Source: Aaosphaeria pasadenensis (Eukaryota; Ascomycota; Dothideomycetes; Pleosporales). Taken from it: a stretch of 64,000 bases of DNA. Shown piece after piece: positions 23,901 to 38,402 of the stretch (position 1 is the first letter of the stretch; each line of letters begins with the position of its first letter). The stretch lies in NCBI GenBank assembly GCA_022813625.1, contig JAKLMB010000002.1:1116001-1180000 (forward strand), in the 5' to 3' direction. The notes under the pieces were generated by a model. It did not search any database and had not been told where the DNA came from. It worked only from the letters and a program-made list of their open reading frames with translations. The position numbers and the translations under genes were made by a program.

Positions 23901-25994
23901 ATTCGGGAAGTGACAATTACTGAAAGACAACAACAGCCTGTCGTGGACGAAATCTTAGTTCCGCTCCAGCCTTGTGATGACAGAGCGCAAGTTCATCTCG
24001 TATTCCAACGGTCGAGTAGTGTACATCTCACCCATATTAACAGTGCGGGTAATGGTTAGATGCTACGCCGCATTGTGCACTCCGTATCCGCTTTCTTATT
24101 GTCGATATCCACTATTCTGGTACTTTTGTTATTACACAGTATGCGGAACACCCTGAGACCAAATGCGTACTTGGAGTCGCAAATATAGGCGTGTGCACTC
24201 TTTTCGTCATTGCGAGTCGTTTGGCACTGGGGCATGTCAGCAGTAGTTAGCCGCTGTCATAGTGTGCATTGGAGACAGTGGTGGAGTTCTCCGTCCAAAT
24301 CTCTCGAGGGGGATTTCAGGAGTGATGTGTGCTAACCCGGGCGCCCACTTGGACAGTACAGACCAGGTGCTACGATGCTTGTGGGAAATGTAGGGCAGAG
24401 TTGAATGACTGGAGGCAGCCAGGCCAGGTTCATGGCGTAAGAGACTTCGTCGAATTTGCAACTACTGGAGGTCGCCGTCCTATGGCAAAGGGCTCTCACG
24501 GCAGAGTCTCGGTGGGTGAGACTTGAGTAGGCGCCAGGGCATGCATGTTGCCGCTCTTGTGTATCCTTCTGAGCTCCCGCCACTTGGTCGCCGGAGTGGT
24601 GGGTAGGCTGGTCACTGATGGTAACTATGACCCGACTACTCGTAGTAGGGCCTTTCTTTGTCGACAAGAGATTCGACGCTGCTTCTACCACGACCTACAG
24701 TAATGTGTACGTACAAGGTAGTACGTAGTACGTACTCCGTGTACTGTAAAGCTCTGTGTAGAGAGTGTATGCCGTATGCCTAGGTAAAGGAAAGGCCACA
24801 GCGCCGGGCAGTGCCGCCATCCCCTATTCCTGTTTGAAGAGCCAGGGAATGATGATACCACTGGCCTTCGAAAGGCTACGAAGTCTCTAGGACCTAGGTA
24901 GGTAGGGGGTCCAACTCCAACGTCGAAGCATCCGACTTGCCTTCTCTGACTAGAGAACGTTGTAGACAAGACCCCTGCCTAAGGGCTTTGGTGCTTGTGC
25001 ACGGCCAGTCTGTGGCACTCCCAAATCCTCGCCCCCCCACACACAAAACGCGGCAGTTTCTTAACTTCAGACACTACTGGAGTTGCACTTACGAACGACG
25101 ACTATTTGTGCGCAGGGACACTTAACTGACTCTCAAGCCGCACCACCCCTCCCCCTCCTCTTCCCTTGATCCCGATCTGGCTGTTTTGAGGGCTGAGTGT
25201 ATTACGCTCAGTGGTATTGATGGTTGCTGCTTCACTCCACCCACCTACTTTCCCCCTTGTCTGGTAGTGACGCCTACTCTCTCCACCGCGCATAGCTTTG
25301 CGACAGCATCGTCGTCCCTCCCACCCCCCCAGGCCCCATCGGAAACCATTTTCAGGACTATCAGGCAATCCAGGAGAACCAAGCTCAGCGCTCAAGTGGC
25401 GCCTGCAGGAGACAAAACGATCCTTGTATGCCAGATTGCTCATTATTCTATGTATCGTATGCGGCGCCTTGACTACGCCCATCACCCGAAGAGCCTACCA
25501 CGCCTGCTAACCATCGCTGGCGTTGCGGAGATTTCTTTCCCGCCATAGAGCTGTACATTAGAGCCTGCGCGGCCTCTTCCAGCGGCCCTTTTTGGCACTT
25601 TTTGGGTTTCCTCTCGTTGTGTCTCCAGTTCCGCTTGCGTTCGGTCGGTCTAGACGGCCAGCTTACCCTCATTGGCCATTCATTAACTTACACTCACACA
25701 CGGCACACCTGCACTCCACCACCCACCGGGTGTCTTAGGGAAGCATCGAGGGGACGATTGACGCTCAAGCGAAACCGAGACCAACCCCGCGCTGCTCTCT
25801 CAACTACTCTGTTACCCGTCTAGCTTCCAACGAACCATCGAACCAAATAACAAAACTACCGAATCACCAGAGCATTACCTCGAGTCTCTCCTTTCATCAC
25901 GACTGAGCCTGGACATATACATTGCTCACCACTTTGCGTACTGCCCGGCGAGGAGGACGTCCTCTACTTCCCCGTATTTTGGCCTTTCGTAACC
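20901..25994. other. Long intergenic region, no gene seen
   Basis: Five kb between the divergent CIA2 and Zn2Cys6 genes. No frame carries family motifs, and stop codons are dense in all frames. Local features are a CCTACCTAGGTA-type motif near 21620 and again near 24895, a GTAC-rich palindromic cluster at 24697-24747, and TACGGAGTA-like elements near 22975, 24078 and 24733. The last kilobase should be promoter and 5' UTR of the regulator gene. Decayed repeats are possible, but I cannot demonstrate them. Confidence 0.5.
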
Positions 25995-28900
25995 ATGCCC
26001 AACGAGTCCACTGGCCGCCCGCTTCTCCCACAAACCGCCCAGATGCAGAGCTTCACGTTTGCGCCGCCAACGCTGGCGCCGCGCGAGAATCAACGAAGTA
26101 CGCGATTCCATCTTCCGTAGCTGTAATGGCTGTAGCACAGAAAAGCCCGAGGACTGACTAAATGCGCAGATTATGTCTTTGTCGACGAACACAACAGACA
26201 CAAGCGCTTGAAAGGTGAGTTCCACTGTTCAAACATCTTCCCCCTTCCACATAACTGTAGAAGTGGGATTTCGGGACTTTTATTAATTCGACGCAGTTAT
26301 GAGAGCATGCGAAGGATGCCGGCGCCGTAAAATCAAATGCGACGCCGCAACTACAAATGCGTGGCCTTGCGCGGCGTGCATCCGGTTGAAGCTGAACTGT
26401 GTGCCACCAACCGTGAGTTATGATAAAGATTTCAATCCTAACTCTCAAACTTTCGAACTCGACGCCAAATCGGTCGAATATGCACCGGCTCCGATTGATA
26501 CCCAGCAACACTATCAACGACACAGTATAAGCGGACCTATTCCACACGGAGGGATGTCCCAACACATGGCACCTCCACTAACCACTCCCGTAACTGGCAA
26601 CTATCCGGACGGGAGAATGTATCAAACCGCACCTTACGTGGATCATTCGCCCACGGAGCAGATGCCTTACCAACACATGTCCCAAGCTCAAGTCGTTCAA
26701 CAAAATATCAATTATACACCACAGCAGCAACTGTATTCGGAACCGCCAGCAAGCGCCCCTCCGGTACCAATGAGTGCGACGGATGCCGAAAGTAGCTGGC
26801 GGCATGAGACACCTTCCGATCTGGCCGAAGCCCTTGGAGAACTGAAGATCGATCATACTGCAGTTGGTGAGAATCCAATCCTTTCCGGCTTCCTAGAATA
26901 GTTGTTAACTTGAGTAGCACCATACATTGCCAACCAGAAGAAGACTTTGGCGGAAACGCCCGCGCAGGAAGAGTATGAGCTACAGTTGCCGCCCTCTACA
27001 AGCCTGGATCACACTGTACGCATACCGCCAGAGATGATGCCTTCTGAAGAACAAGCACTTCACTACTTCGATTACTTCTTCACCAACATCCATCCCTACT
27101 GTCCAGTGGTGAACAAAGCATATTTCTACCAACAATGGCAGACGGCGCGGGACTCCATATCGCCGCTCATGCTCGAAGCCATCTTTGCGTGCTCATTGCT
27201 CATGCTCGGATTGTCCTCAGAAGGCAACAAGTGGCTTGCTCTTGCTGCCAGTCAGTATTTCAGCATCACGCTCGTGAAAATCATGTACTGACTATTTCTT
27301 TAGGGCATGAAGAAAGCTTCAAAGATGTTTCCCGGTTAAGCACGATGCAGGCAATGATACTTCTTATGAAAGCTAGGGAATCTTCACCGAAACGTGGCTA
27401 CTTCTGGCGTTCTTGGATGACCGTTGTGTCGCTTGTCGCGATGGCAAAAGACCTGGAGATTGACGAACATTACGATATGCACCAGATGGGCAAGCCTTGT
27501 GGTTCTTCTATTCATGATTGCATCGCAAAGACCCGCGTTTGGCACACCCTGTTTATACTTGAGGTGATGGTTGGAGGTCCTCAAGGTAGGCATCAGTTTT
27601 CCTGTGGTACCATACGTCTTCTCATTTTGCTAATCACTATATTAGGGCGCTATGACTTTGGTGTGTCCACGGATACAGTTGACTTCGAAATGCCCCGACC
27701 CCTTCCTGCACTTGACAATGCCGAGTTCCAAGTCTCTCGTCAATTCACCCAGTATATCCGCATCGTGAAGAACATACAACAGACAACGCTTACCTATGGA
27801 CGATTAAGGAAACGCACCGACGACTGGGCTATGGATCCTAATTTCGTTCAACACAACGTAGACTACCCTATGTGGATGAGGGAATTACCGGAGGACATGC
27901 AGATCATGTATCCACCTGATGGATCCGCACCATGGATTCCATCGCACTACATTGCGAACATGCATTGCTATCACTACCTAGGGGTGATAATGCATGTCCG
28001 CCCTCAGCTTCAAGCTGTTTCTGACAGCTATGACGAAGTCTGGAAGCAACACATGCTGACGTGTTATTCCGCCGCAAAGAATATGTGCAAACTTCAGGAA
28101 GCAATCTTGAAGACCTACGGACTCCCAGGTCTGTTGTGTATGGTTAGAGGCATAAGCTTCACTATTTACTCTGTATTAACTTGCACAATGCTTCATCTAG
28201 TAAGTTCCGAAGGCTCCCCCTTCCCAGCAGGCTTTCTAACTTGACAGGTTGCCATTACTTGCCCCGACCCAGAGTTAAGCAACGATGCGAGGGAATTCTT
28301 CGTGAGACATATGCGAATTTTAGAGACCTGCAAGCCCGCTTGGCCAATGCCGGAGATGCACCAGCAAGTGGACAACTTGCGTCAGGCCTTTTCCGCGGAT
28401 GTGACAAAGCCGTTCGAGCTGAAGCCAACTTTCCCGTTTGGAAGCCCGCAAGTAGCTACACAATCTAGCCCATTGAGCAATGCGGGTTCTTACCGGTCGC
28501 GTCTTCCAAGCCAGCAGTCCCCTCTGGAACAACCAGGTCAGGTCAACTACCATGCACATCCCATCACACCACCGATTTCGGCATCCGACCACGATCCCAA
28601 GACTGACTCTCCCGTAGCCCAGTCCCTGGTTATGATGGCCGCTGGACAACGGGCGCCGCAGAACCAAGCGAGTATGCAAATGCAGGAGCCCGCACAATGG
28701 AATCCACAGCGTCTCCTAGAGTGAGTTTTCCTTCTCCCTAGTCTTCCTTGACTTAGACTAACTCAATGCTTCACAGTCAATGGAATGTAGCCTTCGGTAC
28801 GCCCCCTCCCAGCACTACGTCTCAATCGTCCCCGCCTCTAAGAGCCCCACCAACAGGCAACTATGATGTCCGGACACCTCAGGAAGCCAGCCAGGCCAAC

Positions 28901-29116
28901 TACCAATTACCTAACGCATCTCCGCAATCCAGCAGTCTTCAGGGCACTCAGGGCCAACTACCATCTTCTGGTTATGCAACTCCCAGTGTTAACTACGTTA
29001 CCCCAACAATGTGGCAAGAGGTTGTCGCAAGCTCGTTTTCTGATAACCTCAAACGACGATGGGATCATGGCAACACTGGCATGATCGATACCACCATGTA
29101 TAAACGGAGCAGATGA
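25995..29116 (+). CDS. Zn2Cys6 transcription factor with fungal-specific regulatory domain
   Basis: Eight exons: 25995-26097, 26170-26214, 26297-26866, 26918-27250, 27304-27585, 27646-28199, 28248-28720 and 28777-29116. All join in phase to 899 residues. The sequence YVFVDEHNRHKRLK, mostly from the 45-nt second exon, leads directly into a Zn2Cys6 cluster with Cys at 54, 57, 64, 74, 77 and 84 (spacing 2-6-9-2-6). A long Gln/Pro-rich linker follows. The fungal-specific transcription factor middle domain begins near residue 280 (MPSEEQALHYFDYFFTNIHP) and continues through GYFWRSWMTVVSLVAMAKDL and LGRYDFG. The C-terminal 240 residues are Ser/Pro/Gln-rich and probably activating. It is a nuclear DNA-binding regulator; I cannot name its targets or a characterised orthologue. 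No biosynthetic or catabolic cluster lies beside it. The fourth exon's acceptor at 26917 is chosen for phase and gives the junction VAPYIANQKK. Confidence 0.92.
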
Positions 29117-32100
29117 TAGGGCATCAATGAGCAGAGGGCCAATGGCGGTCCCTGAGTTACGGCCCGTAATTATACACCCTAATAACAATATCCTACAGAA
29201 CCTTTCACTCGAAAAGGACGAACTCGATGAACGCCACAGGCTACTCCAAAAACGCCCGGCTAAGCAGCATGCCATCTCGAGAAATAACTTAGCTGACGAG
29301 GGGTTCAACTCCAAAAATGTTTAATTACATGCAAAGCTTTCCCAAGAGCGCAGTGGATTTATTTTCCATATTTGGGGGCCAAGACGCGAATGAATTGCGC
29401 TACCTAATGACCTCAAAATTCATGAGAGATTCAAAAATCACGGCCAGCGAGCCTTGAGCAACATTCGATGAATTAGCGTACGGAACATAGTTTCGGTTTT
29501 TCCTAGGCAACTTGATGGACTTTCATTTTGGGCCACCAGCACTGCGATGACGGAAAAGGCGCTTGCGGTCTCTTTCGAGATCCGAACTGTCAATTTTTTA
29601 CACACATCCAACCTTGTACCATTATCTAGTTTATAGTACCAAAGGTACATGAGACGGGGAAACGCAGCATATTGGCATACTTAGCCCCATGTCACCATCT
29701 GGAATGGTATAATCTTATTCTCGACAGAGGTCTTTCATTTGCCTCCGTCTGTTCACAACGTCTCCAATCTCGACCGTATGCACAGTCCTAGTTCAACAAC
29801 CAGAACGATCATACTGATCGACATCGGAGCAGCGGAAGTACTATACTCGACAGGAAACCCATGACGCGCGAAAGAATTATGAAGTTGGAACCGAGTCCCA
29901 CCCACATGCTGGCCAGCACCCTGGCAAATTACTCCGCATCTCAATGAACTGGTGCTAACCGGATTTTCGATTGAATTATACAGGCGCAATATATTCAGCG
30001 TGGCAACTCTTGCCGCGTCCTCCAACCACGGTTAACGTTGTTCTAGTGAGAGAATCCGGGATGGCTCTAGTGCATCCGCACTGTACATGCCCTGCATTGA
30101 TCAATTTCAACCCGGTGTGAATGCGTGCAGTAGCTTCCTAGCGAAGCCCAACTTCGACAACTTCTGAATGCAGACGTACAATATGTACACATTTGATTCC
30201 GTGGTCAGGCTGGACGATGTACATGCGCTCGTCATCTCGAGCAGACCAATATGGGTCTGCATCAGCCGACATGCACGAAGCTCTTACGACCACAAGGGAC
30301 CTTGAATCATGTCCCTACAATAGGGTGGCAGGCATCAGTGATCACTAGAAAGATATCAACGGTAGGTTCCGTGGTGATTGCGATTTTATCGTTGTCCAGC
30401 CTAGAAAAACCTCCCGAGATTCCGTGCCCGTTGTGGCAACGCCCAGCAAAATGCAACCCATCGTCTGAGCATCACCCTAAGGCTCTGGTCCTTGCAGAGA
30501 GTGTGTGGCTTTATTGTCACACCCTGTGCGTGCAGCGGGCCAGCCTGTTCCCCAGGCAAAAGTCAACCTCCAAGTATGTTGGCCGCTGGCGAGGGACTGA
30601 CTGCAGCACAGGGGCCACTTTGGCGCGCGCGCGCACAATGCACATACCCTCCAAGGGAAGGGAAGGGAAGTATGTAATACAATATTGTTTGCTTTAGCAT
30701 GTATCTTGCAAAAGTACGCAGGCTGGCACTGGTTTAGCACGCGCTCGGGGATCGGTCTATCGATGTCTGCTGTTATCCCGAGGTTACCATCTGACATGTG
30801 AAGCCGGCGGCTGTACGCATTGACACACGCCATCGGCTGGAATAGCGGCTGGCTACGTGAACGGGCCTTTGACCGTCGCACCCGTGGGATTTTTGCGGAG
30901 TGACATCCTGGCTGCATGGCGTGCCGTGTTCTCTCGAAGAACATTGCGACCAGACCTCCAGAGTTGAACAAATCCATCCATGGACCATGCACACCAGCGA
31001 CCATGGTACTGACGCTCAGGCCACGTGTCGAGGAACATCTCCCACGCGACCAGGGGCGGGTATGGATCTTGATAGCTGCGTTCAATCATCCCGCTATTAT
31101 TCACGACGGCGATTGGCATAACGTTACCGTTCTATCTCTCTATCTTTGCACCTTTCTTTTTCGAACATCTTGGAATATATTGGAAAAACGGCATCTCTAG
31201 TGCCATTGACGTTCATCGATGCAGAAACAGAAGGTTCTATGCAGCCTTATACAAGGAGCGCAAGCCGACCTTCCAAAAACACACAAACGCCTGTCTACCG
31301 TTCAACACATCATCGGGTCTAGCGGTAGGCTCCGGATTCACACACTAACCTCTCAATCCCAGTTCCCAGCAAGAAGAGTTCTTCTGACTCGTCCGTCTAT
31401 TGTATGACGAAAATCTCCCGCCAAGCAGCATGCAGTTGGTCCGATTCGGACATGTTCTCCAATAATTTAATTCTCGAAAGCCATCGGGCAAAACCTTACC
31501 CTCCCAGTGGAGGGAAGCTGTCATTCCCTCTTAATGCGGCCCGACTTTTGACGGCTTGGGGAATGCACGCAGCACGCTCAATCTCGACAATTTAATCCTC
31601 GCTTGGAAATTTGGCGAGCGTTTGTTTAGTGGAGACCCAACGACTGAAGAACGAGCTTTGCCGCGCCGGGTTTTCGATGACATGAGATGGTATGGGCAAC
31701 TCGCAAGCCAACAAGAGGCCATCCTGAGCCAAACCTAATGCATCATGATATCTCATTTCTCGTAACGCGGATACGGTGGCTGCGTTGGTCATTTCTGGTA
31801 AGGACCAAGGGTCAAAACGACAGCATTCGTCCTACTAGCGTCAGACTGGGAAATGCTTTCCAAAGCACGAACCTTATATGTCCACTTAGCCCAATTAGTT
31901 GCACTTGCGAAACCGTTTCAGATCTGGTGAAGGGCACGATCCCTCCTCATCCTCTTCGTCCGATTTACTTCGGCCTCATCGCACCGACTTGATTGGGAGT
32001 TTGGAAGGCTTGGCTTTCCAAGTGGTGCTGTCTTCGACGACAACGTGAAACAGAAGTGCATGTACTACTCAGTCCTACAATAGTAGGGCAGAAGAAGCTG

Positions 32101-35100
32101 TGACAATCTTTACTCTTCCCGTCCCGCGAACACACTTGTAGGTAGGCCTTAGGAGCGGGGGCCCTCCATGTGTCAGAAACACTGTTCTGGAATGAGTGAT
32201 CAGCACCATCTATTCACTGACAATCAGTTCGATTCTCACGCCTGTTCTATCGTTTCCAGATAGGCGACGGGACAGTAGCATCTCCACATGACATGGCAAT
32301 CTGAGTCGCGTACTTGAAACCACGCTTCATCAAAGCCTTATACAATGTGAGAGTCGGTGTAGACAAAGATTACCACTTTGGTACAGCTCGCCTGCCTAGT
32401 TCGATGACAGAGTGCGCTGCAGGTGAAGGTGATGGAAGCTCATCACTCCGCGCGGGCCGCGCCATATTACCATTCTCGAAACCCTCGTCCACGCAGCTCA
32501 ACAGAACGCAGGCGTGCCTCACGTACATACGTCATTATGTGCGACATGATGATCTCGAGAGCCACGGTTGCTGGTTTTCATCCGTTAGCTAGATGAAGCT
32601 TTTAACGATAATCCATTGCATAAAAGCAAATATGCGCAATGCCTACTCCGGATAAACCCTCACATTGGAATACATATTATATTAGCAGCATATCAATCAA
32701 GCAAGCCTCATATCCTAACCCTAATAGCACTAGAATCTAGACCTGCAGTACTCTGCAGAAGACAAATAGTTTATCTCATCTGTCAGCGCTCACCTAAGCT
32801 TCTTTAAACGGACTACCTTCTTTGACATGACACTACTCGTAAACTAATCTGATCCCCACGATATACGGACAATTCTAGGCGTTCGCGCCAAAGGTACCAC
32901 GTGTGTTACTTTAGGACTTTGATAGACCCAACATTTTACGCCAAAAACATGCCCCTGCTTAGATCGAAAGAGCACGAAGCAGAACGAGAAGACGAATATC
33001 GTTTCAAAAGTCACGAAACAATTCAGATCCTTCTCCCGTTCTTCCGTGCTCTATACGAAAGGGAAACCTCTCAACAGTACGTGGGTGGTGTGATATTTTG
33101 CACATTCGAATCCATTCGGGGTTTCAAGCGTTACCTATTATGATGATTACTGCTTCTCTTTGAAGGACCACAACGAGTCGACGACGACATGACTTGTTTA
33201 GATCTTTTCTTTCGCAAACAGCGTCAAGGCTAAAGTACAGGTACCATAAGTTTTTCTATCCGGTTAGATCGGTCGGGAATGTCGATGTGTGACAGGGTAA
33301 TACTTGAATCCTCCCTCCCCTCCCCCCCAGCAAGCGTGCTGTCAGAAAAGCAAGAAAGGTGCGGCAGTGGGACCGGGATGCAATTGTGGGATTGACGGGG
33401 AAGTGGAAGGGGCGGCACGGACGTTATGTACACCGATGTCATTATCCTGGGATGCTACTCGTAGGACTCAGGACTCGGGAGTTAAAGGGAATTATTATTG
33501 TGGGAACGAAGACAGGACGACTGGTTGACAATGCTCTGTTTTCTTGCTCAGTTGGAAGCTTGAGACTTGAGTTGCAGAGCGGGATGGAAAACCAGGGGGC
33601 AGGGGTCGCCTGTCGCTTCGCCGATTCTTACCGTGCTGGGGGTGTTGGGGTTGGTTTAGGCTGGTTTTTGTTGCGATGGTGATGGGTGATATGCGTGGAG
33701 AGAGTCAAGAAGTGATTATCAATTCTTTCTTCGAAGGACGGTGTCAGGAAGTGCATCGATTAGTCAGTCATCTTTGCAGGATCAAAAACGAATACGGGTT
33801 AGTTGGGTGACATTGATAGACGGTTGGATTGGACAAGGGGTTGGTTGTTATAGTGTAAGATGATTTGATGATAATTCATTTGACTTTGGGGGACTATACA
33901 ACACGGAAGGGATAGACAATGATCCTCTGCGTTCTAGAAGAGGGCATACGTTCGTGAGTGATGGATAATGTTTGATCCGACGGACTTTCTATCTCCTGCA
34001 TTCTTTCACCAATCTTGGCTAGGGTTCCTGTACAAGAAGATGTAGATCCTCTAAGCGAGGTTACAGTTCCTGTTCTCAAGCGTTGAATTCGAGAATTAAT
34101 AGATTATCCACTTCTCGGGGCAATGGAGAGGAGACGTTGCCAAAAAAAATCGCAAGACGTCGTAACAGTATTGAAGATCTGCTTTCATTATGCTATTAAC
34201 GAATGCTTATCCGACGAAAGTATTGGTACATGTATTGAATCGATATTCGGCAGCGTTCATGCTTGTTCCGATCGTCATATTGATACTCATATATGTTTAT
34301 TTTTATTCCAGGGACCACAAGTACCAAAACCCAACGTAACAATCAAACGTTTTTTTCTAAACCTGGAATGCATTGATGATATCAATAATATTAAATGCTC
34401 CGCTAATCTTCCTTTCCCACCCGACCCTCAATTACGCCGAGATAAAAGGGTAAAAAGGTCCGAATATATGCACTCGTGGCAATTAACGATGCGGGTACCA
34501 ATGTACCATTTTTCGGCGATACATTCGGTCGTGTTCCTGGAGATCGGTCGGCGCAATGACTATCCGAGATGTTGCATTGGTATGATGATCGTCTTCTAAA
34601 AAAAATCATCAACGTTTGATCCCAATGTTGGGAGCCTGACGTGTAATGAGGCAACTGGGAGAGGCTCTTGTCATTTGATTGAAACGTTCGGCAGATGCCC
34701 AATGCAAAGTCGTCGTCATACAGTTGCATCATTGACGTGATTAAGCTGCGTCCTTCTAGAAGATGAAGAGGATTGTGTTTGGAACTTTGCCCCGGAGAAT
34801 GATAGCAGTAAACATGACATCCAATATTCGAATAGATAGTACAGAAGTGTAGCTTTAGAAATAGCTGGCAAGATTGAGCAAAAATCAAACTATGTCAGCG
34901 GACTACAAGACAAATGAACAATTGTATAGGCGAGGCCAATTTATCGAGCCTTTGAACACTAAAGGAGGGCATCAAATCTGAATCATTGTGATTTACAAGG
35001 GCACCTTCTTAAGGACAATGTCTACACATTCGCCCTGGCTGGTTGTTATCTGTAGAAACCCATTCTAGATACCTAAATGTATGAAGACACGAAATCGAAT

Positions 35101-38100
35101 GTTGCACTTGCGTTGTTTCATTCTGACGAATACACATCTTCGATTTAGTCACTCATCTGAAGCCTGTTGGTTTCAAGACAAGCCAGTGTGTTGTTGTTTC
35201 GCTCCCCGGGCGGATGATGTTTCACTGCTTGCAACATACGATCATGCACAAGTGCATGAACTTTAAGATTACGTCTGTCGCTGTTTCCGATGAAAACCAT
35301 GTATCATCATTGTGTATACTTGCAATAATATAGACAATATAGGAAATGTCACGACAGCCTCGTGTCTATTATAGCAATGTAGAGAACTTGCTGTTTCAGT
35401 TCAGACAACCACTTCCATGGCTCGACCCTGTGCAATTACGACTACCACCTATCATATGAACCAAACACCATGCTGTTCTATCGCCTTGTAAAAATCTAGT
35501 ATTTTGATTGCCTTCAAGCTTGCACAACGTCAGCGTCATGGCGACAAGGTAAAAGAGGGAACAAGGAACATTGAACACTGAAAACCCTACACCGCTTTGC
35601 CATTGAGACGCAATGGTACCAGTTGCAGGCATTTGCATGATCAATACATCTATTTGTGCCATGAAATAGTCAGATAGTACCCATGGAAGCGTTTCATGAG
35701 CTGTGAGGTGTAGATGAAGTCCAACGCAAGACACCATACTCCCCCCTTCCCACGTAGAGTCGACCTCCTCCCGCATTTGAACCGATGGTTGTTTGCCTTG
35801 ACATCCCAATTAATTGTCATACTGATGTTTTAAATGAGATTTCATCAAGGTACTGTTATGTCAAGGTAGGAATATCGTCTACTACACAGTAGATAGGTTT
35901 CGCCATCCACACGACTCGTCACTGAATGTTCACACGAGCAAAGCAACACCAGAACGTAAAGATCTCCACAACGCCCTTGGACATGATTAATAGTAACTCA
36001 AACAAGAAGGAACTGACCAAATAGCTGCAGTACACCACTGTATATCTCTTTTGGGCTGAAGAATCCGCAGGGCTCTGTTGGGTTACCTGGGCTACACTTA
36101 CCAGCCGTCGTATTATCAGTACGTCGTGGTCTGCAATACATCCTGTTTTCAACATAGGCGTGACTTATTAAAACTCCCAGGTGGCCCTAACATCCTTTGG
36201 ATATAATTGTGTTGACTTGTAGCACATACATCATACACTGTATGTTCACTTGGAGCAGAAGGGAGTACTTCGTCCCTGTCACAACTATACTCTATTTATG
36301 AGAATATGATGAGATATAACAAGGCTTGGTACATATTCACGCTGATGGTATCACTGGATAGAGCTCTACTATGCTCGTTAACAGGACCCCATAGAGACAG
36401 AAGTCACTGTTGGTCTGATGGAAGCACAAGCACAGCCATTGTCTACCTGAAGAAAATAAAACCGACTACAACAGTATCCGGGGGCTATTAAGTGCTCAAT
36501 GAGACATCTCAAGTATTACTGAAATAAAGCCTATTCATGCTAAATGGTAGTCTGTTGTGTGTCTTGAGATCTGAGATGTAAGTTATGTTAGAGATAGCGT
36601 ATCGCGATAGACAAGTTTGATTGAGGCAGGTAATGAGTAAATATAACCCTGCGTATGAACCATTGTGTTGTTACACTGATGTCTACCATTGCATGAAAAA
36701 GCTGATTAGATCCCGATGAAGACAACCAACAGTGACACAGAGATCACTACTCCGAAGAATCATAAAGACCAAGATCTATATGTTCAACCGAATTTAAGTG
36801 CATGAGACAGTCGGGAGAATTTGGAAGAAGGTGTGAGGTATAATTTTAGTCGTGACTGCCGTGTCCTGTCATCACCTGCTACATGAAGCAGGTCACTGAC
36901 AACAAACAACCTATCGGTCTCACTCGACTCTCAACTTTCACCACACCTCATACCATTCCCATTTGTTGCACCATTACATCCATCAGACCTTCAGCCATTA
37001 CGATATGTTCACATGATGATGTACTGCATAAGTGGATAAAAAGAGCGGTACTATGAGACCATCTTTCACATTTATAACAGCAGACTGCTACAAATAATTT
37101 GATTTCACTCCCTGGTGTAACTTCAGGCAGTATTTCATCAGGCACATCAATGATTAAATTCATTCTGCAGACTTTAAGAAAGCGTCTACCGGTAAGGGAA
37201 ACGTCACTGCAAAGTCATTTTCAGATACTTGCTAATCGGGCTTGAAGTATACCGTCAATGAAATCCTCCTAGGCTAGGGCACCATATAAACGCTTAGTCC
37301 GCTGCTTAAGCATGTCATATCGTCACCAGTTTCAATCAGATGTCTACAACATACACTCGACCACTTGTTAGGGCCTTTGCAATCACCAATCAGAACACCA
37401 AATAGGAGTACCAACCCACGAAGGATAGAGAAACAACAACCATGCCTTCAAAGAGTAGGCATCTCACAGGATCGCACAGATTGGTACCTATTCTCACGTT
37501 GTGAGATCTCATTTGTATGACTTACTGTACGGCCACCTGGTATGTAAAGCTTATCTCGAAATTTTGGTCGCCGAACGCGTTTCGAGAGCTACAATTTCCC
37601 TTAGCCAATTGATTGACAAGATGGGCTCATCGATAGCAAGTTAGGAATATAAGGAGATGTATCAGTCGGGATTTTGTCTCCATTCGGTAACAATATGGTT
37701 TCGGCTGCATTTACGGATCCATTGTCTACATCAGCGCACCATCTTCCCGTTGCTGCGTCAATGTTCGGTTATGGCATCTTGCAATATTTCGTCCGTATTC
37801 TTACAATCAAATGAAGAGAACGGGAAGAGGGGGGCGATGGTTTCAATCGATTTGGAAGAATGAGAAAAGCCCAGCGAGGCACTGATTCATCCGATTGCAC
37901 AACATTTCATTGTCGATAAAGCGATAGTCACAACCGGCTTGTCGAATAGGTTTGCAATATCCTAAAGATGCAATCTTTCTCTTTCAAACCATCATTTACA
38001 TGAACTCTCTAATGCTTATAGGAAGTTCCCGTTGACCTTCGATATATGATGAGATTCACATAGGAATTCTGGGTTGGAGCCTTGCACTAGGGCGGGTTTT

Positions 38101-38281
38101 AGTGATATGGAACTAAGGAAGGTATCTCGCAGAAGAGATGTATGGTTAGGTTGGACCAGCTGTCATCTACACAACGGTGCCAACACAAGAGCTGGCGGAA
38201 GAATTGGCGTCGAGGTACGAATCCAGGATTAGTACTTCTTGACTGCTTATTTCAGCGCCTTAAATGAGCTTATTTCCTTCG

Positions 38282-38402
38282 AAAATACCGAGTTAGGAAG
38301 TGTGGAAAATAGGTCACCTTCTTGGCCGGCGAGTTTCACGAGATTTTTTCTCTCAAAATACCGTGTTAGGAAGTGTAGAAAATAGGCACCCTTCTTGGCC
38401 AT
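38282..38402. repeat. Degenerate tandem duplication, period 73 bp
   Basis: AAAATACCGAGTTAGGAAGT at 38282 recurs as AAAATACCGTGTTAGGAAGT at 38355. Similarity continues for about 48 bp, through an AAAATAGG and a CTTCTTGGCC string. It is an imperfect, short, non-coding duplication in the gene-free region. Confidence 0.8.

Noticed and set aside
25995..29116. Secondary-metabolite cluster around the Zn2Cys6 regulator
   Set aside because: No polyketide synthase, peptide synthetase, P450, transporter or other cluster enzyme is found on either side.
34123..34599. 158-codon plus-strand frame in the gene-free region
   Set aside because: No recognisable motif and an AT-rich, irregular composition; long frames of this size are expected by chance in 11.7 kb.
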